Below, one piece after another: positions 32,983-41,298 of a stretch of 64,000 nucleotides of DNA (the first letter of the stretch is position 1; every line of letters starts with the position of its first letter). The notes beneath the pieces were generated by a model. It saw nothing but the letters and a program-made list of their open reading frames with translations, had not been told where the DNA came from and searched no databases. This stretch comes from Oscillospiraceae bacterium Marseille-Q3528. Its GTDB lineage: Bacteria > Bacillota > Clostridia > Lachnospirales > Lachnospiraceae. The position numbers and the translations under genes were made by a program. The DNA lies in NCBI GenBank assembly GCA_018223385.1, contig JAGTTR010000012.1, positions 1 to 64,000 of the forward strand. The letters run 5' to 3'.

Positions 32983-34245
32983 ATGATAGGAAAAAGAAGC
33001 GGCAGGGGAAAAACGGGATGGAAGTGCAGGTGGGGATGCCTGCTTCTGGTACTTTCCTTGCTGGTAAGTGTAATGCCGATGCGGGCATATGCTGGGGAAA
33101 TACAGCAGATTTTGTCGGGGGAAGATTTACAGACGACGGCAGGCGTGGCGGCAGAGGAGCTTTCTTTGGCTTCCCAGGCGGCGGTGCTGATGGAGGCATC
33201 CACGGGAACGGTCATCTATGAGAAGAATCCCACGGAGCAGCTGCGTCCGGCCAGTATCACGAAGATCATGACGCTGATCCTGATTTTTGATGCGCTGGAG
33301 AGCGGAAAGATCCATCTGGAGGACGAGGTGACCACCAGTGCCCATGCCAAATCCATGGGCGGTTCGCAGGTGTTTCTGGAGGAGGGCGAGGTTCAGACGG
33401 TGGAGACGCTGATCAAGTGTATCGTCATTGCCTCGGGCAACGACGCTTCGGTGGCCATGGCGGAGTACGTGGCAGGCAGCGAGGAGGTTTTCGTCCGGCA
33501 GATGAATGAGCGGGCAGCCGGTCTTGGCATGGAGCAGACCCATTTTGAGGACTGCTGCGGGCTGACGGATTCCGCCACCCATGTGAGTTCGGCGCTGGAC
33601 GTGGCGAAGATGAGCCGGGAGCTGGTGACGAAATATCCCCAGGTGTACGACTATTCCACGATCTGGATGGAAAATATCACACATGTGACGCGGCAGGGCT
33701 CCAAGGAATTCTGTCTGACCAACACGAATAAGCTGCTGAAAAGCTATGATGGCATCCGTGGACTGAAAACGGGCAGTACCAGTCTGGCGAAATACTGTTT
33801 TTCAGCCACAGCCATTCGAAATGGTGTCCATATGATCGCGGTGGTTATGGCGGCGCCGGACTTCAAGACCCGGTTCCGGGAGGCGGCAGAGCTTTTGAAT
33901 GTGGGATTTGCCAGAAGCAGCCTGTATGAAGACCCACTGACGGATGTGGAGCCAATCCGGGTGCCGGTGACCGGCAGCATCGAAAAGACGGTGGAGGGCG
34001 CCTTTGCGGGGCCGTTTACCTATCTGTGCATGAATGGAGAAAACACGGCGGACATTACCCGGGAAATCCGGCTGGAAACATCTGTGGAAGCGCCGGTGCA
34101 GCAGGGCGATCCGGTGGGACGGCTGGTATATCTGCTGAACGGGCAGGAGATCGGCAGTATTCTCGTTACTGCGGCAAAGGATGTGCTCCGGGCAACGTTT
34201 TCGGATTATCTGTGGATGGTGGTGCAGAGAACCGCTGTCCTGTGA
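32983..34245 (+). CDS. D-alanyl-D-alanine carboxypeptidase (penicillin-binding protein 5/DacA-F type)
   Basis: This 420-residue secreted serine peptidase trims the terminal D-Ala from peptidoglycan pentapeptides. After a basic N-terminus and a hydrophobic signal segment (CLLLVLSLLVSVMPMRAYA) it shows the catalytic SITK (Ser91, Lys94), SGN (about residue 151) and KTG (about residue 262). A C-terminal beta-rich PBP5 domain and a terminal hydrophobic stretch follow. ATG 32983 has a GGGAGCGG site; an upstream in-frame ATG would add 28 residues before the signal. The wall substrate links it loosely to the VanG/VanT-like genes at the window end. Confidence 0.92.
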   Translation: MIGKRSGRGKTGWKCRWGCLLLVLSLLVSVMPMRAYAGEIQQILSGEDLQTTAGVAAEELSLASQAAVLMEASTGTVIYEKNPTEQLRPASITKIMTLILIFDALESGKIHLEDEVTTSAHAKSMGGSQVFLEEGEVQTVETLIKCIVIASGNDASVAMAEYVAGSEEVFVRQMNERAAGLGMEQTHFEDCCGLTDSATHVSSALDVAKMSRELVTKYPQVYDYSTIWMENITHVTRQGSKEFCLTNTNKLLKSYDGIRGLKTGSTSLAKYCFSATAIRNGVHMIAVVMAAPDFKTRFREAAELLNVGFARSSLYEDPLTDVEPIRVPVTGSIEKTVEGAFAGPFTYLCMNGENTADITREIRLETSVEAPVQQGDPVGRLVYLLNGQEIGSILVTAAKDVLRATFSDYLWMVVQRTAVL

Positions 34246-34256
34246 TGGCTGTGGTT

Positions 34257-34286
34257 TTGGGTTGAAGGAAACAGCCGGGTTATGAT
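34257..34286 (+). promoter_or_regulatory. Candidate promoter for the phosphoesterase-scpAB genes
   Basis: TTGGGT (34257-34262), an 18-bp spacer and TATGAT (34281-34286). Confidence 0.45.
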
Positions 34287-34317
34287 AAGATAGGAATACA
34301 AAGGAGGCAGGCAGCGG

Positions 34318-35130
34318 ATGAACAGAAAATTTCAGATCACAGAATACAGAATCGCATCGGAATTTTTTGATGGGAACGACCGGCCGGTCCGGGTGGCGCT
34401 GCTGGCAGACCTTCATAATAAAATCTATGGAAAAGACAACGATACGCTTCTGGGTGCCATTGATATGATGGAGCCGGATTTTGTTCTCTGTGCCGGGGAT
34501 ATGCTGGTGGGCAAAAAGAAGGTGTCCATGGAGCCTGCCATTGCCTTTATGAAGACGGTGGCATCCCGTTATCCGGTCTATTACGGCAACGGGAACCATG
34601 AATGCCGCCTGCGGCAGGAGCCCGGTATTTACGGGGATATGTATGCCCGGTATGAGAAAGAGCTGACAGAAGCCGGGGTACATATCCTCTCCAACGACCA
34701 TACCATCGTTCCGGCGGGCAATACGTTCGTGAACGTATATGGCTATGAGCTGGAAATGGCTTATTATCAGAAGTTCAACCAGCTGGAGCTGACGAAGGGG
34801 CAGCTGGAACAGGCGCTGGGAGAGGCAGACCGGCGAAGGTTTACGATCCTCATCGCCCACAATCCAGTGTACGGGGAAACATATGCGGACTGGGGGGCAG
34901 ATCTGACGGTCAGCGGGCATCTGCACGGCGGCATCATCCGTCTGCCTTTCATCGGTGGGGTCATCACGCCCCAGGCCAAGCTGTTTCCCAAATATGACGG
35001 CGGCCATTACCGGATCGGCGACCGGCATCTGGTGGTGAGCCGGGGGCTGGGAGAGCACACGGTGAAGATCCGCATCGGCAACCCGCCGGAGCTGGTATTT
35101 TTACACCTGTGTCCGTCGGGATCGACTTGA
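34318..35130 (+). CDS. Calcineurin-like metallophosphoesterase
   Basis: This 270-residue phosphoesterase has the complete dinuclear metal motif set: LLADLHNK (D-x-H), DFVLCAGDM (GD), YYGNGNHECR (GNHE), IAHNPVY (H) and VSGHLHGG (GHxH). There is no clear signal peptide, so it is probably cytoplasmic or membrane-associated. It resembles YkuE/YaeI-type enzymes, whose substrates may be lipids or nucleotides; no substrate is assigned. It starts behind GGAGGCAGGCAGCGG and lies 30 bp upstream of scpA, so it may be co-transcribed. Confidence 0.88.
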   Translation: MNRKFQITEYRIASEFFDGNDRPVRVALLADLHNKIYGKDNDTLLGAIDMMEPDFVLCAGDMLVGKKKVSMEPAIAFMKTVASRYPVYYGNGNHECRLRQEPGIYGDMYARYEKELTEAGVHILSNDHTIVPAGNTFVNVYGYELEMAYYQKFNQLELTKGQLEQALGEADRRRFTILIAHNPVYGETYADWGADLTVSGHLHGGIIRLPFIGGVITPQAKLFPKYDGGHYRIGDRHLVVSRGLGEHTVKIRIGNPPELVFLHLCPSGST

Positions 35131-35160
35131 TTAATAGCAAGCAGGAAAAGGATGTACTAG

Positions 35161-35952
35161 ATGGAATTATCCGTAAAATTAAAGGTGTTTGAAGGTCCGC
35201 TGGATCTTCTTTTACACCTGATCGATAAAAATAAAGTAAATATTTATGATATTCCCATCGTGGAGATCACGAACCAGTACATGGCGTATATCCGGGAAAT
35301 GCAGCGGCAGGATCTGAACATCATGAGTGAGTTTCTCGTCATGGCGGCCACCCTTCTGAACATTAAGGCCCGGATGCTGCTGCCCGCTGAGGTGAATGAG
35401 GAGGGCGAGGAGGAAGACCCGAGACAGGAGCTGGTGGAGAAGCTGCTGGAATATAAGATGTACAAATACATGTCGCTGGAGCTGAAAGACCGGATGGTGG
35501 ATGCGGGAAAAGCCATGTACAAGCCCCCGACGCTGCCGGACGAGGTGAAGGATTACCGCCAGCCGGTGGATCTTGACGAGTTGTTGGACGGGCTGACGCT
35601 GACCCGGTTAAACGCGGTGTTCAAGGAACTGATGAAGCGGCAGGAAGAGAAGATCGACCCGGTGCGAAGCAAATTCGGACGGTTGGAAAAGGAAGAGGTG
35701 AGCCTGACGGACAAGATCGCCTATGTGGCCGCTTACGCTAAAGAGCGGGGACGGTTCAGCTTTAAGGCGCTGCTGGCAGAGCAGACGACGAAGATGCACT
35801 GCATCGTTACCTTTTTAGCGCTGCTGGAACTGGTGCGGGGCGGCCTTCTCACCGTGGATCAGGAGAAAACCTTTGCAGACATTGATGTGGAATTTGTGGC
35901 GGAAGCAGAGTTTCTGGAAGAGGAATGGCAGGATTCCAATATTTACGGATAA
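35161..35952 (+). CDS. scpA: Segregation and condensation protein A
   Basis: This 263-residue kleisin subunit bridges the SMC heads in the bacterial condensin. The N-terminal kleisin signature KVFEGPLDLLLHLIDKNKV and the following IYDIPIVEITNQYM are diagnostic. The acidic linker EEGEEEDPR and the C-terminal winged helix (SFKALLAEQTTKMHCIVTF) follow the family plan. Its stop is directly followed by the scpB start. SMC itself is not in the window. Confidence 0.95.
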   Translation: MELSVKLKVFEGPLDLLLHLIDKNKVNIYDIPIVEITNQYMAYIREMQRQDLNIMSEFLVMAATLLNIKARMLLPAEVNEEGEEEDPRQELVEKLLEYKMYKYMSLELKDRMVDAGKAMYKPPTLPDEVKDYRQPVDLDELLDGLTLTRLNAVFKELMKRQEEKIDPVRSKFGRLEKEEVSLTDKIAYVAAYAKERGRFSFKALLAEQTTKMHCIVTFLALLELVRGGLLTVDQEKTFADIDVEFVAEAEFLEEEWQDSNIYG

Positions 35953-36552
35953 ATGCAGAAGAAAGGACGGAGCGGAACAGACGTGGAGATCAAAAAACTG
36001 GAAGCAACGATAGAGGCAATCTTATTTACCATGGGAAATTCCGTGGAGCTTTCCCGGCTGGCGGCAGCCATCGAGCACGATGAGGAGACCACGAGAAAGC
36101 TGATCCATAACATGATGGACCGATATGCCCAGGAGGGCAGAGGCGTGCGCATCATCGAGCTGGAGGATTCCTTTCAGATGTGTACGGCGCCGGAATTTTA
36201 CGATACGATCATTAAGGTGGCTACCCAGCCGAAGAAACAGGTGCTGACGGACGTGCTGCTGGAGACGCTGTCCATCGTGGCCTACAAGCAGCCTGTGACT
36301 CGACTGGAGATTGAGAAGATCCGCGGCGTCAAGAGCGACCATGCGGTGAACCGTCTGGTGGAATACAATCTGATCTGCGAGGTGGGGCGTCTCGATGCGC
36401 CGGGACGGCCGCTGCTGTTCGGCACCACAGAGGAATTCCTGCGCAGCTTTGGCGTCCAGTCGCTGGACGACCTGCCGGTGGTGGCGCCGGAGCAGGTGGC
36501 AGACTTCAAGGCCGAGGCAGAAGAAGAGGCACAGTTGAGATTGAATTTATAA
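35953..36552 (+). CDS. scpB: Segregation and condensation protein B
   Basis: This 199-residue partner of ScpA has two winged-helix domains. Family features include KKLEATIEAILFTMG, ETLSIVAYKQPVTRLEIEKI and RGVKSDHAVNRL, then GRPLLFGTTEEFLRSFG. ATG 35953 abuts the scpA stop, indicating coupling; GTG 35983 is an alternative behind GGAGCGGA and would fit the usual family N-terminus better. It is followed convergently by the LysR gene with only 2 bp between stops. Confidence 0.94.
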   Translation: MQKKGRSGTDVEIKKLEATIEAILFTMGNSVELSRLAAAIEHDEETTRKLIHNMMDRYAQEGRGVRIIELEDSFQMCTAPEFYDTIIKVATQPKKQVLTDVLLETLSIVAYKQPVTRLEIEKIRGVKSDHAVNRLVEYNLICEVGRLDAPGRPLLFGTTEEFLRSFGVQSLDDLPVVAPEQVADFKAEAEEEAQLRLNL

Positions 36553-36554
36553 AT

Positions 36555-37457
36555 TTAGTTTGCTGTCTGCTTCTGGAAAAATTCCAGAAATCTTGCCAGC
36601 GGCCCCTGTGCCGCAGCAGCCTCCTGGCAGGCGAAGCCCACGGGCCGGGTGTGGATGGGAATATCCAGCGGCAGCTCCAGCAGGCGGCCGCTTTTCAGAT
36701 CGTCCTGGACAAACTCTTTGATGACGCAGCCGATGCCCATGCTGATCCGGGAAAATTCGATGAGCAGATCCATGTCGGACACTTCCAGAAAATTCGGGGC
36801 CTCGATGTGATTCTGTTCCATATATTCGTTGATGTATTTTCGCGTGTAGTTCTCCTGATCCAGCAGCATGATGGTGGCGGTGTGGAAGATCTGGGCGGTG
36901 TCGGCATCTGCGGGCAGATGGAGATTGCGCCGGTAATCCTCGGTGGCTACAAAAATATCGTGGATGCTGCCCACAGAGAAGAAAAGCAGGGAAGAGCCGC
37001 TGGCGGGCGGGCCGATGAGCCCAAGATCCAGCTGGTTCTTTTTTAACATTTCCATGGTGCGGGCCGAGGACTGGCAGGTAATGGAAATGCGGATGGATGG
37101 ATGCTCCCGGATGAATTCCTTCAGATAGGGCAGCAGCAGGTATTTACACAACGTTGTGCTGACGCCGATATGCAGGGTGCCGCTGTCTCCGGTGGCCTCC
37201 CGGCGGACAGCCTCCTCGCCCAGGGAGATGGACTGAAAAGCATTCTGCACATGGGTGTAGAGCACGGTACCCTCATGGGTCAGGGTGACGCCCCGGCTGT
37301 TCCGGTAGAACAGGGTGACGCCCAGCGACTGTTCCAGTTTCTGAATGGCCTTGCTGATGGCGGGCTGGCTGATGTACAGCTCCCGGGATGCCCGGGAAAT
37401 ATTCTGGGTGTTGGCTACTGTATAAAAAATCTTATAAAGAGAAAGTGTGGATTCCAT
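36555..37457 (-). CDS. LysR-family transcriptional regulator
   Basis: This 300-residue regulator has the N-terminal winged helix-turn-helix (NISRASRELYISQPAISKAI, then KLEQSLGVTLFYR) and a periplasmic-binding-protein-like effector domain starting about residue 90. It is divergent from leuC across 110 bp, the classic arrangement of a LysR regulator and its target. Effectors of such proteins are often pathway intermediates such as isopropylmalate; here that is inferred. Confidence 0.92.
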   Translation of the reverse strand: MESTLSLYKIFYTVANTQNISRASRELYISQPAISKAIQKLEQSLGVTLFYRNSRGVTLTHEGTVLYTHVQNAFQSISLGEEAVRREATGDSGTLHIGVSTTLCKYLLLPYLKEFIREHPSIRISITCQSSARTMEMLKKNQLDLGLIGPPASGSSLLFFSVGSIHDIFVATEDYRRNLHLPADADTAQIFHTATIMLLDQENYTRKYINEYMEQNHIEAPNFLEVSDMDLLIEFSRISMGIGCVIKEFVQDDLKSGRLLELPLDIPIHTRPVGFACQEAAAAQGPLARFLEFFQKQTAN

Positions 37458-37567
37458 GGAATCTCCTTTCTATAATTTGAAGTTATAAAAGATATTTATA
37501 ATATGTATTTCAATTATATCAAAAAATATGATATGCTGGCAACAGCAAATGTAAGGAGGAAACCATT
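37458..37567 (+). promoter_or_regulatory. Divergent control region between lysR and leuC
   Basis: This is a very AT-rich segment with overlapping TATAA-like motifs in both directions. A possible leuC promoter is TTTCAA (37508), 18 bp and TATGCT (37532). A LysR-type T-N11-A site is likely here but cannot be singled out. AAGGAGG lies 10 bp before the leuC ATG. Confidence 0.45.
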
Positions 37568-38836
37568 ATGGGAATGACAATGACACAGAAGATTCTGGCT
37601 GCCCATGCCGGACTGGCATCTGTGGAGGCCGGACAGCTCATCGAGGCAAAGTTGGATCTGGTACTCGGCAACGACATCACAACGCCGGTGGCTTTGAAAG
37701 AATTGAAAAAAATGGATCGCAAGGGTGTATTTGATAAAGAGAAGATTGCCCTTGTCATGGACCATTTTACACCGAATAAAGATATCAAATCTGCGGAAAA
37801 CTGCAAATGCGTCAGAGAGTTTGCCTGCGCACACGATATCACCAACTATTTTGACGTGGGAACCATGGGTATCGAACATGCGCTGCTTCCGGAGCAGGGT
37901 CTGACCGTGGCCGGAGATGCCATCATCGGCGCAGACTCTCACACCTGTACCTACGGCGCACTTGGTGCATTTTCCACCGGTGTGGGAAGTACCGATATGG
38001 CAGCAGGCATGGCGACCGGAAAAGCCTGGTTCAAGGTGCCTGCAGCGCTGAAATTTGTGCTCACTGGCAAGCCGGCCAAGTACATTTCCGGTAAGGATAT
38101 CATTTTACATATCATCGGCATGATCGGCGTGGACGGTGCCCTTTACAAATCCATGGAGTTCGTGGGCGACGGTATCCAGTATCTGTCCATGGACGACCGT
38201 TTCACTGTCTGTAACATGGCCATTGAGGCCGGCGGCAAGAACGGCATTTTCCCGGTAGACGACAAGACCATCGCTTATATGAAGGAGCACGGCAGCCGTC
38301 CGTACACCGTTTACGAGGCTGATGAGGATGCGGTGTATGAGGAGACCTACACCATCGATCTGTCTGCATTAAAGCCCACCGTATCCTTCCCGCACCTGCC
38401 GGAGAACACCCACACCATCGACGAGGTGGGCGATATCGCCATCGATCAGGTAGTCATCGGCTCCTGCACCAACGGCAGACTGGAAGACCTTCGGATCGCT
38501 GCAGAGATCATGAAGGGCAGAAAGGTAGCCAAGAACGTCCGTGTCATCGTGATCCCGGGCACCCAGCAGATCTACCTGGATGCCATCAACGCCGGTTATG
38601 TACAGACCTTCATCGAGTCCGGTGCCATCGTGAGCACCCCGACCTGCGGTCCTTGCCTGGGCGGCCATATGGGTATCCTGGCAGCAGGCGAGCGCTGTGT
38701 CTCCACCACGAACCGGAACTTTGTGGGCCGTATGGGAGATGTAACCTCTGAAATCTATCTTGCCAGCCCGGCAGTTGCGGCAGCAAGCGCCATCACCGGT
38801 AAGATTTCCTGCCCCTGTGAGCTGGAAGAGAACTAA
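37568..38836 (+). CDS. leuC: 3-isopropylmalate dehydratase large subunit (aconitase family)
   Basis: This 422-residue [4Fe-4S] dehydratase isomerises 2- to 3-isopropylmalate. Cluster ligands are in [10 protein letters not shown] and [13 protein letters not shown], and the active-site region is [20 protein letters not shown]. Its length places it in the shorter bacterial/archaeal LeuC-HacA-DmdA group, so homoaconitase or dimethylmalate dehydratase are alternatives. leuD follows 17 bp later. leuA and leuB are not in the window, so the leucine role rests on homology alone. Confidence 0.88.
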   Translation: MGMTMTQKILAAHAGLASVEAGQLIEAKLDLVLGNDITTPVALKELKKMDRKGVFDKEKIALVMDHFTPNKDIKSAENCKCVREFACAHDITNYFDVGTMGIEHALLPEQGLTVAGDAIIGADSHTCTYGALGAFSTGVGSTDMAAGMATGKAWFKVPAALKFVLTGKPAKYISGKDIILHIIGMIGVDGALYKSMEFVGDGIQYLSMDDRFTVCNMAIEAGGKNGIFPVDDKTIAYMKEHGSRPYTVYEADEDAVYEETYTIDLSALKPTVSFPHLPENTHTIDEVGDIAIDQVVIGSCTNGRLEDLRIAAEIMKGRKVAKNVRVIVIPGTQQIYLDAINAGYVQTFIESGAIVSTPTCGPCLGGHMGILAAGERCVSTTNRNFVGRMGDVTSEIYLASPAVAAASAITGKISCPCELEEN

Positions 38837-38853
38837 GAAGGAGGGAACGAATC

Positions 38854-39348
38854 ATGAAAGCATGCGGAAGCGTATTTAAATATGGAGACAACGTGGATAC
38901 AGACGTTATCATCCCGGCAAGATATCTGAACATCACCAACTATGCAGAGCTGGCAGAGCACTGCATGGAGGATATTGATAAGGATTTTGTAAAAAATGTA
39001 AAAAAAGGTGACATCATGGTTGCCAACAAGAACTTTGGCTGCGGTTCCTCCAGAGAACATGCCCCCATCGTCATCAAGGAGTCCGGCATCAGCTGCGTCA
39101 TCGCGGAGACCTTTGCACGCATTTTCTACCGGAACGCCATCAACATCGGTCTGCCCATCATCGAGTGCCCGGCAGCAGCCCAGGGCATTGACGCAGGAGA
39201 CGAAGTCGAGGTGGACTTTGACAGCGGCATGATCTATAATAAAACGAAGGGAACCCAGTTCCAGGGACAGGCATTTCCGGAGTTTATGCAGAAGATCATC
39301 AAGGCTGAGGGACTGATCAATTACATCAACAGCCAGGAGAACGAATAA
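38854..39348 (+). CDS. leuD: 3-isopropylmalate dehydratase small subunit
   Basis: This 164-residue swivel domain completes the active site of LeuC. Visible features are [16 protein letters not shown], where the residues after Tyr-Leu contribute to substrate choice, and the conserved [14 protein letters not shown] serine/arginine loop. Length suits the short bacterial/archaeal form. It is co-transcribed with leuC. A small hairpin (CCCTTCGG/CCGGAGGG, about 39376-39410) follows and partly overlaps the ribosome site of the next gene. Confidence 0.9.
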   Translation: MKACGSVFKYGDNVDTDVIIPARYLNITNYAELAEHCMEDIDKDFVKNVKKGDIMVANKNFGCGSSREHAPIVIKESGISCVIAETFARIFYRNAINIGLPIIECPAAAQGIDAGDEVEVDFDSGMIYNKTKGTQFQGQAFPEFMQKIIKAEGLINYINSQENE

Positions 39349-39420
39349 GTCACTTCTGTTGTGACAGCAGAAATCATATGTGCCCTTCGGATGGGAAATC
39401 CCCTCCGGAGGGTATTTTAT

Positions 39421-39702
39421 ATGGAAGAAAAAATAAGAAAATATATCCTGGTTGGCGGCATGGTACAGGGCGTGGGTTTTCGCTGGTTTGCCAGACAGTG
39501 CGCGGAGAGCTGCCATCTCACCGGCTGGGTGGCGAATTTGGACGATGGCCGGGTGGAGCTGGAGGTGCAGGGCCTGGACGGGGATGTGAACCGGTTCGTG
39601 GGGATGATCCTCCGGGGACACGGGTTTATCCGGGTGATGGAATACGAGGAACGGAAGCTGCCGGTCGTCAGCGGGGAACTGGATTTTCAAGTCAAAGACT
39701 AA
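39421..39702 (+). CDS. acyP: Acylphosphatase
   Basis: This 93-residue enzyme hydrolyses carboxyl-phosphate bonds such as acetyl phosphate. The diagnostic GMVQGVGFRWFARQ (phosphate-binding loop with catalytic Arg) and GWVANLDDGRVELEVQG (catalytic Asn) are intact. ATG 39421 is used; an upstream in-frame start would begin inside the leuD trailer hairpin. GGAGGG lies about 13 bp upstream. Confidence 0.93.
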   Translation: MEEKIRKYILVGGMVQGVGFRWFARQCAESCHLTGWVANLDDGRVELEVQGLDGDVNRFVGMILRGHGFIRVMEYEERKLPVVSGELDFQVKD

Positions 39703-39921
39703 TTATCTGGAGAATCCCATGCTATCTGTCTGCTGTTCGGTTGGTACAGACCACAGATTCATAGTCTTTTGATCTGCAACAGATCCCCGGAACTTTGCCA
39801 GATTTGTGATTCTGACTTTCGGGAATCATTGATATAAATATGACAGTGCAGATATCGGTGTTACAGGAAAGTAATCGATGATCGGTTCAGAATGTCGATA
39901 GAATAAAATGGAGGGAAAACG
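39703..39921. other. Non-coding gap between acyP and the deacylase gene
   Basis: I see no ORF, strong promoter or clear terminator here, only a GGAGGGAAAACG ribosome site at its end. Confidence 0.4.
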
Positions 39922-40401
39922 ATGAATAAGACGAAAACAAACGTCATGCGGGTGCTGGACAAGGCGGGCATTCCGTATCGCACGATGGAATATGAGGTGG
40001 ACGAGTCGGATCTGTCCGGCGTTCATGTGGCAGAGCAGCTGGGACAGCCCTGCGAGCAGATTTTCAAGACGCTGGTGCTCAAAGACGAGAAGGGCGGCCA
40101 TTATGTGTGCTGCATTCCCGTGGATCAGGAGCTGGATCTGAAAAAAGTGGCCCGGGCGTGCAAGGCCAAGAAGGTGGAGATGCTGCCGCTGAAAGAACTG
40201 CTACCGACCACAGGCTACATCCGGGGCGGCTGTTCCCCCATCGGCATGAAGAAAAAGTTCCCCACCTACATCGACGAGACAGCTCAGCTGTTTGACGAGA
40301 TCGCTGTCAGCGGCGGTGTGCGGGGCGAGCAGGTGCTTCTGCACCCGGAGGCGCTGGGCACGTTTACGGAAGCGGTGTTTGCCGACCTTGTGAAAGACTG
40401 A
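39922..40401 (+). CDS. ybaK: YbaK/EbsC-family Cys-tRNA(Pro)/aminoacyl-tRNA deacylase
   Basis: This 159-residue trans-editing enzyme hydrolyses mischarged Cys-tRNA(Pro). The family features are KTLVLKDEKGGHYVCCIPVDQELDLKK (split: FKTLVLKD with the catalytic-site lysine, then CIPVDQELDLK), TGYIRGGCSPIGMKKKFPTY and GGVRGEQVLLHPEAL. Length fits YbaK. It is monocistronic with its own terminator. Confidence 0.93.
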   Translation: MNKTKTNVMRVLDKAGIPYRTMEYEVDESDLSGVHVAEQLGQPCEQIFKTLVLKDEKGGHYVCCIPVDQELDLKKVARACKAKKVEMLPLKELLPTTGYIRGGCSPIGMKKKFPTYIDETAQLFDEIAVSGGVRGEQVLLHPEALGTFTEAVFADLVKD

Positions 40402-40426
40402 ATAATTACATAAATGTTACAAAATA

Positions 40427-40460
40427 GACTCCTGGAGCATCCGCTGCCGGGGGTCTTTTG
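40427..40460 (+). terminator. Rho-independent terminator after ybaK
   Basis: GACTCCTGG pairs with CCGGGGGTC (two G-U) around an 11-nt loop, followed by TTTTGTT. Confidence 0.75.
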
Positions 40461-40656
40461 TTATCAGGAATTCGCGGATGCTGTCGAAATTTCCAGATGA
40501 ATTTTAGATGCAGAATCGGTTCTTTTTGAAAAAATCATGCATAGAATTTTGTTGAGTTGCCGAAAATGTTAAAAAGATATTAACAATATTACAAACATGT
40601 GACGTAATGGTTGCTTGTACTGTCTTTTTTTCATGAAAGAAAGGAGTGGCAAAATC

Positions 40657-41229
40657 ATGAAAGAATGCATGAAAATTCGAAAAGGTCTGTCTGCGCTGAC
40701 GGCGGCTCTGGTGGTTACGGGAATGCTGGGAATTGGTGCGGTAGAGGAGATAAAGGAACAGATTGTGGTGGAGGCAAACACCCAGGCGTACAGCTATGCC
40801 TGTCTCAACGGCGCCCAGAAGGAGATCATGACGGTGGCGTATACGAACACCGTGTATAATGAAAAGGATTACAATACCCTCTGTCGGATTGTGGAGGCGG
40901 AGGCCGGAGGCGAGGATACCGTGGGTAAGATCATGGTAGCCAATGTGATCTTAAACCGGGTGGCTCACAGCAAATTTCCGGACACGGTCACGGAGGTAGT
41001 GTATGCCAGCGGCCAGTTTTCGCCGGTGTCCAGCGGGAAGATCAACCGGGTGAAGATCTCGTCGGATACCCAGGTGGCGGTGAAACGGGCACTGGGCGGG
41101 GAGGATTATTCCAACGGCGCGCTGTATTTTGCGGCCAGACGGTATGCGGCCTCCGCCAATATGCGCTGGTTTGACCGGAGCCTGACGAAGGTGGCGGTGC
41201 ATGGCGGGCACGAGTTCTATACTTTATAA
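40657..41229 (+). CDS. SleB/CwlJ-type cell wall hydrolase
   Basis: This 190-residue exported hydrolase begins with a basic N-terminus and a hydrophobic signal segment (LSALTAALVVTGMLGIGAV). The hydrolase-2 domain of SleB/CwlJ is at residues about 75-190: RIVEAEAGGEDTVGKIMVAN with the catalytic Glu, ILNRV, FPDTVTEVVYASGQFSPV and ALYFAARRYA. In spore formers SleB acts in germination; in many Clostridia such proteins are general wall lytic transglycosylases. ATG 40657 has AAGGAG 10 bp upstream. Confidence 0.88.
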   Translation: MKECMKIRKGLSALTAALVVTGMLGIGAVEEIKEQIVVEANTQAYSYACLNGAQKEIMTVAYTNTVYNEKDYNTLCRIVEAEAGGEDTVGKIMVANVILNRVAHSKFPDTVTEVVYASGQFSPVSSGKINRVKISSDTQVAVKRALGGEDYSNGALYFAARRYAASANMRWFDRSLTKVAVHGGHEFYTL

Positions 41230-41234
41230 AAGCC

Positions 41235-41263
41235 TTGTTCCTTTCAGAAACATGTGTTATACT
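41235..41263 (+). promoter_or_regulatory. Sigma-A promoter of thrC
   Basis: TTGTTC (41235-41240), 17 bp and TATACT (41258-41263). Confidence 0.65.
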
Positions 41264-41298
41264 AACTCCAAAATCCCAAACGGAAAAGGAAGGATACC

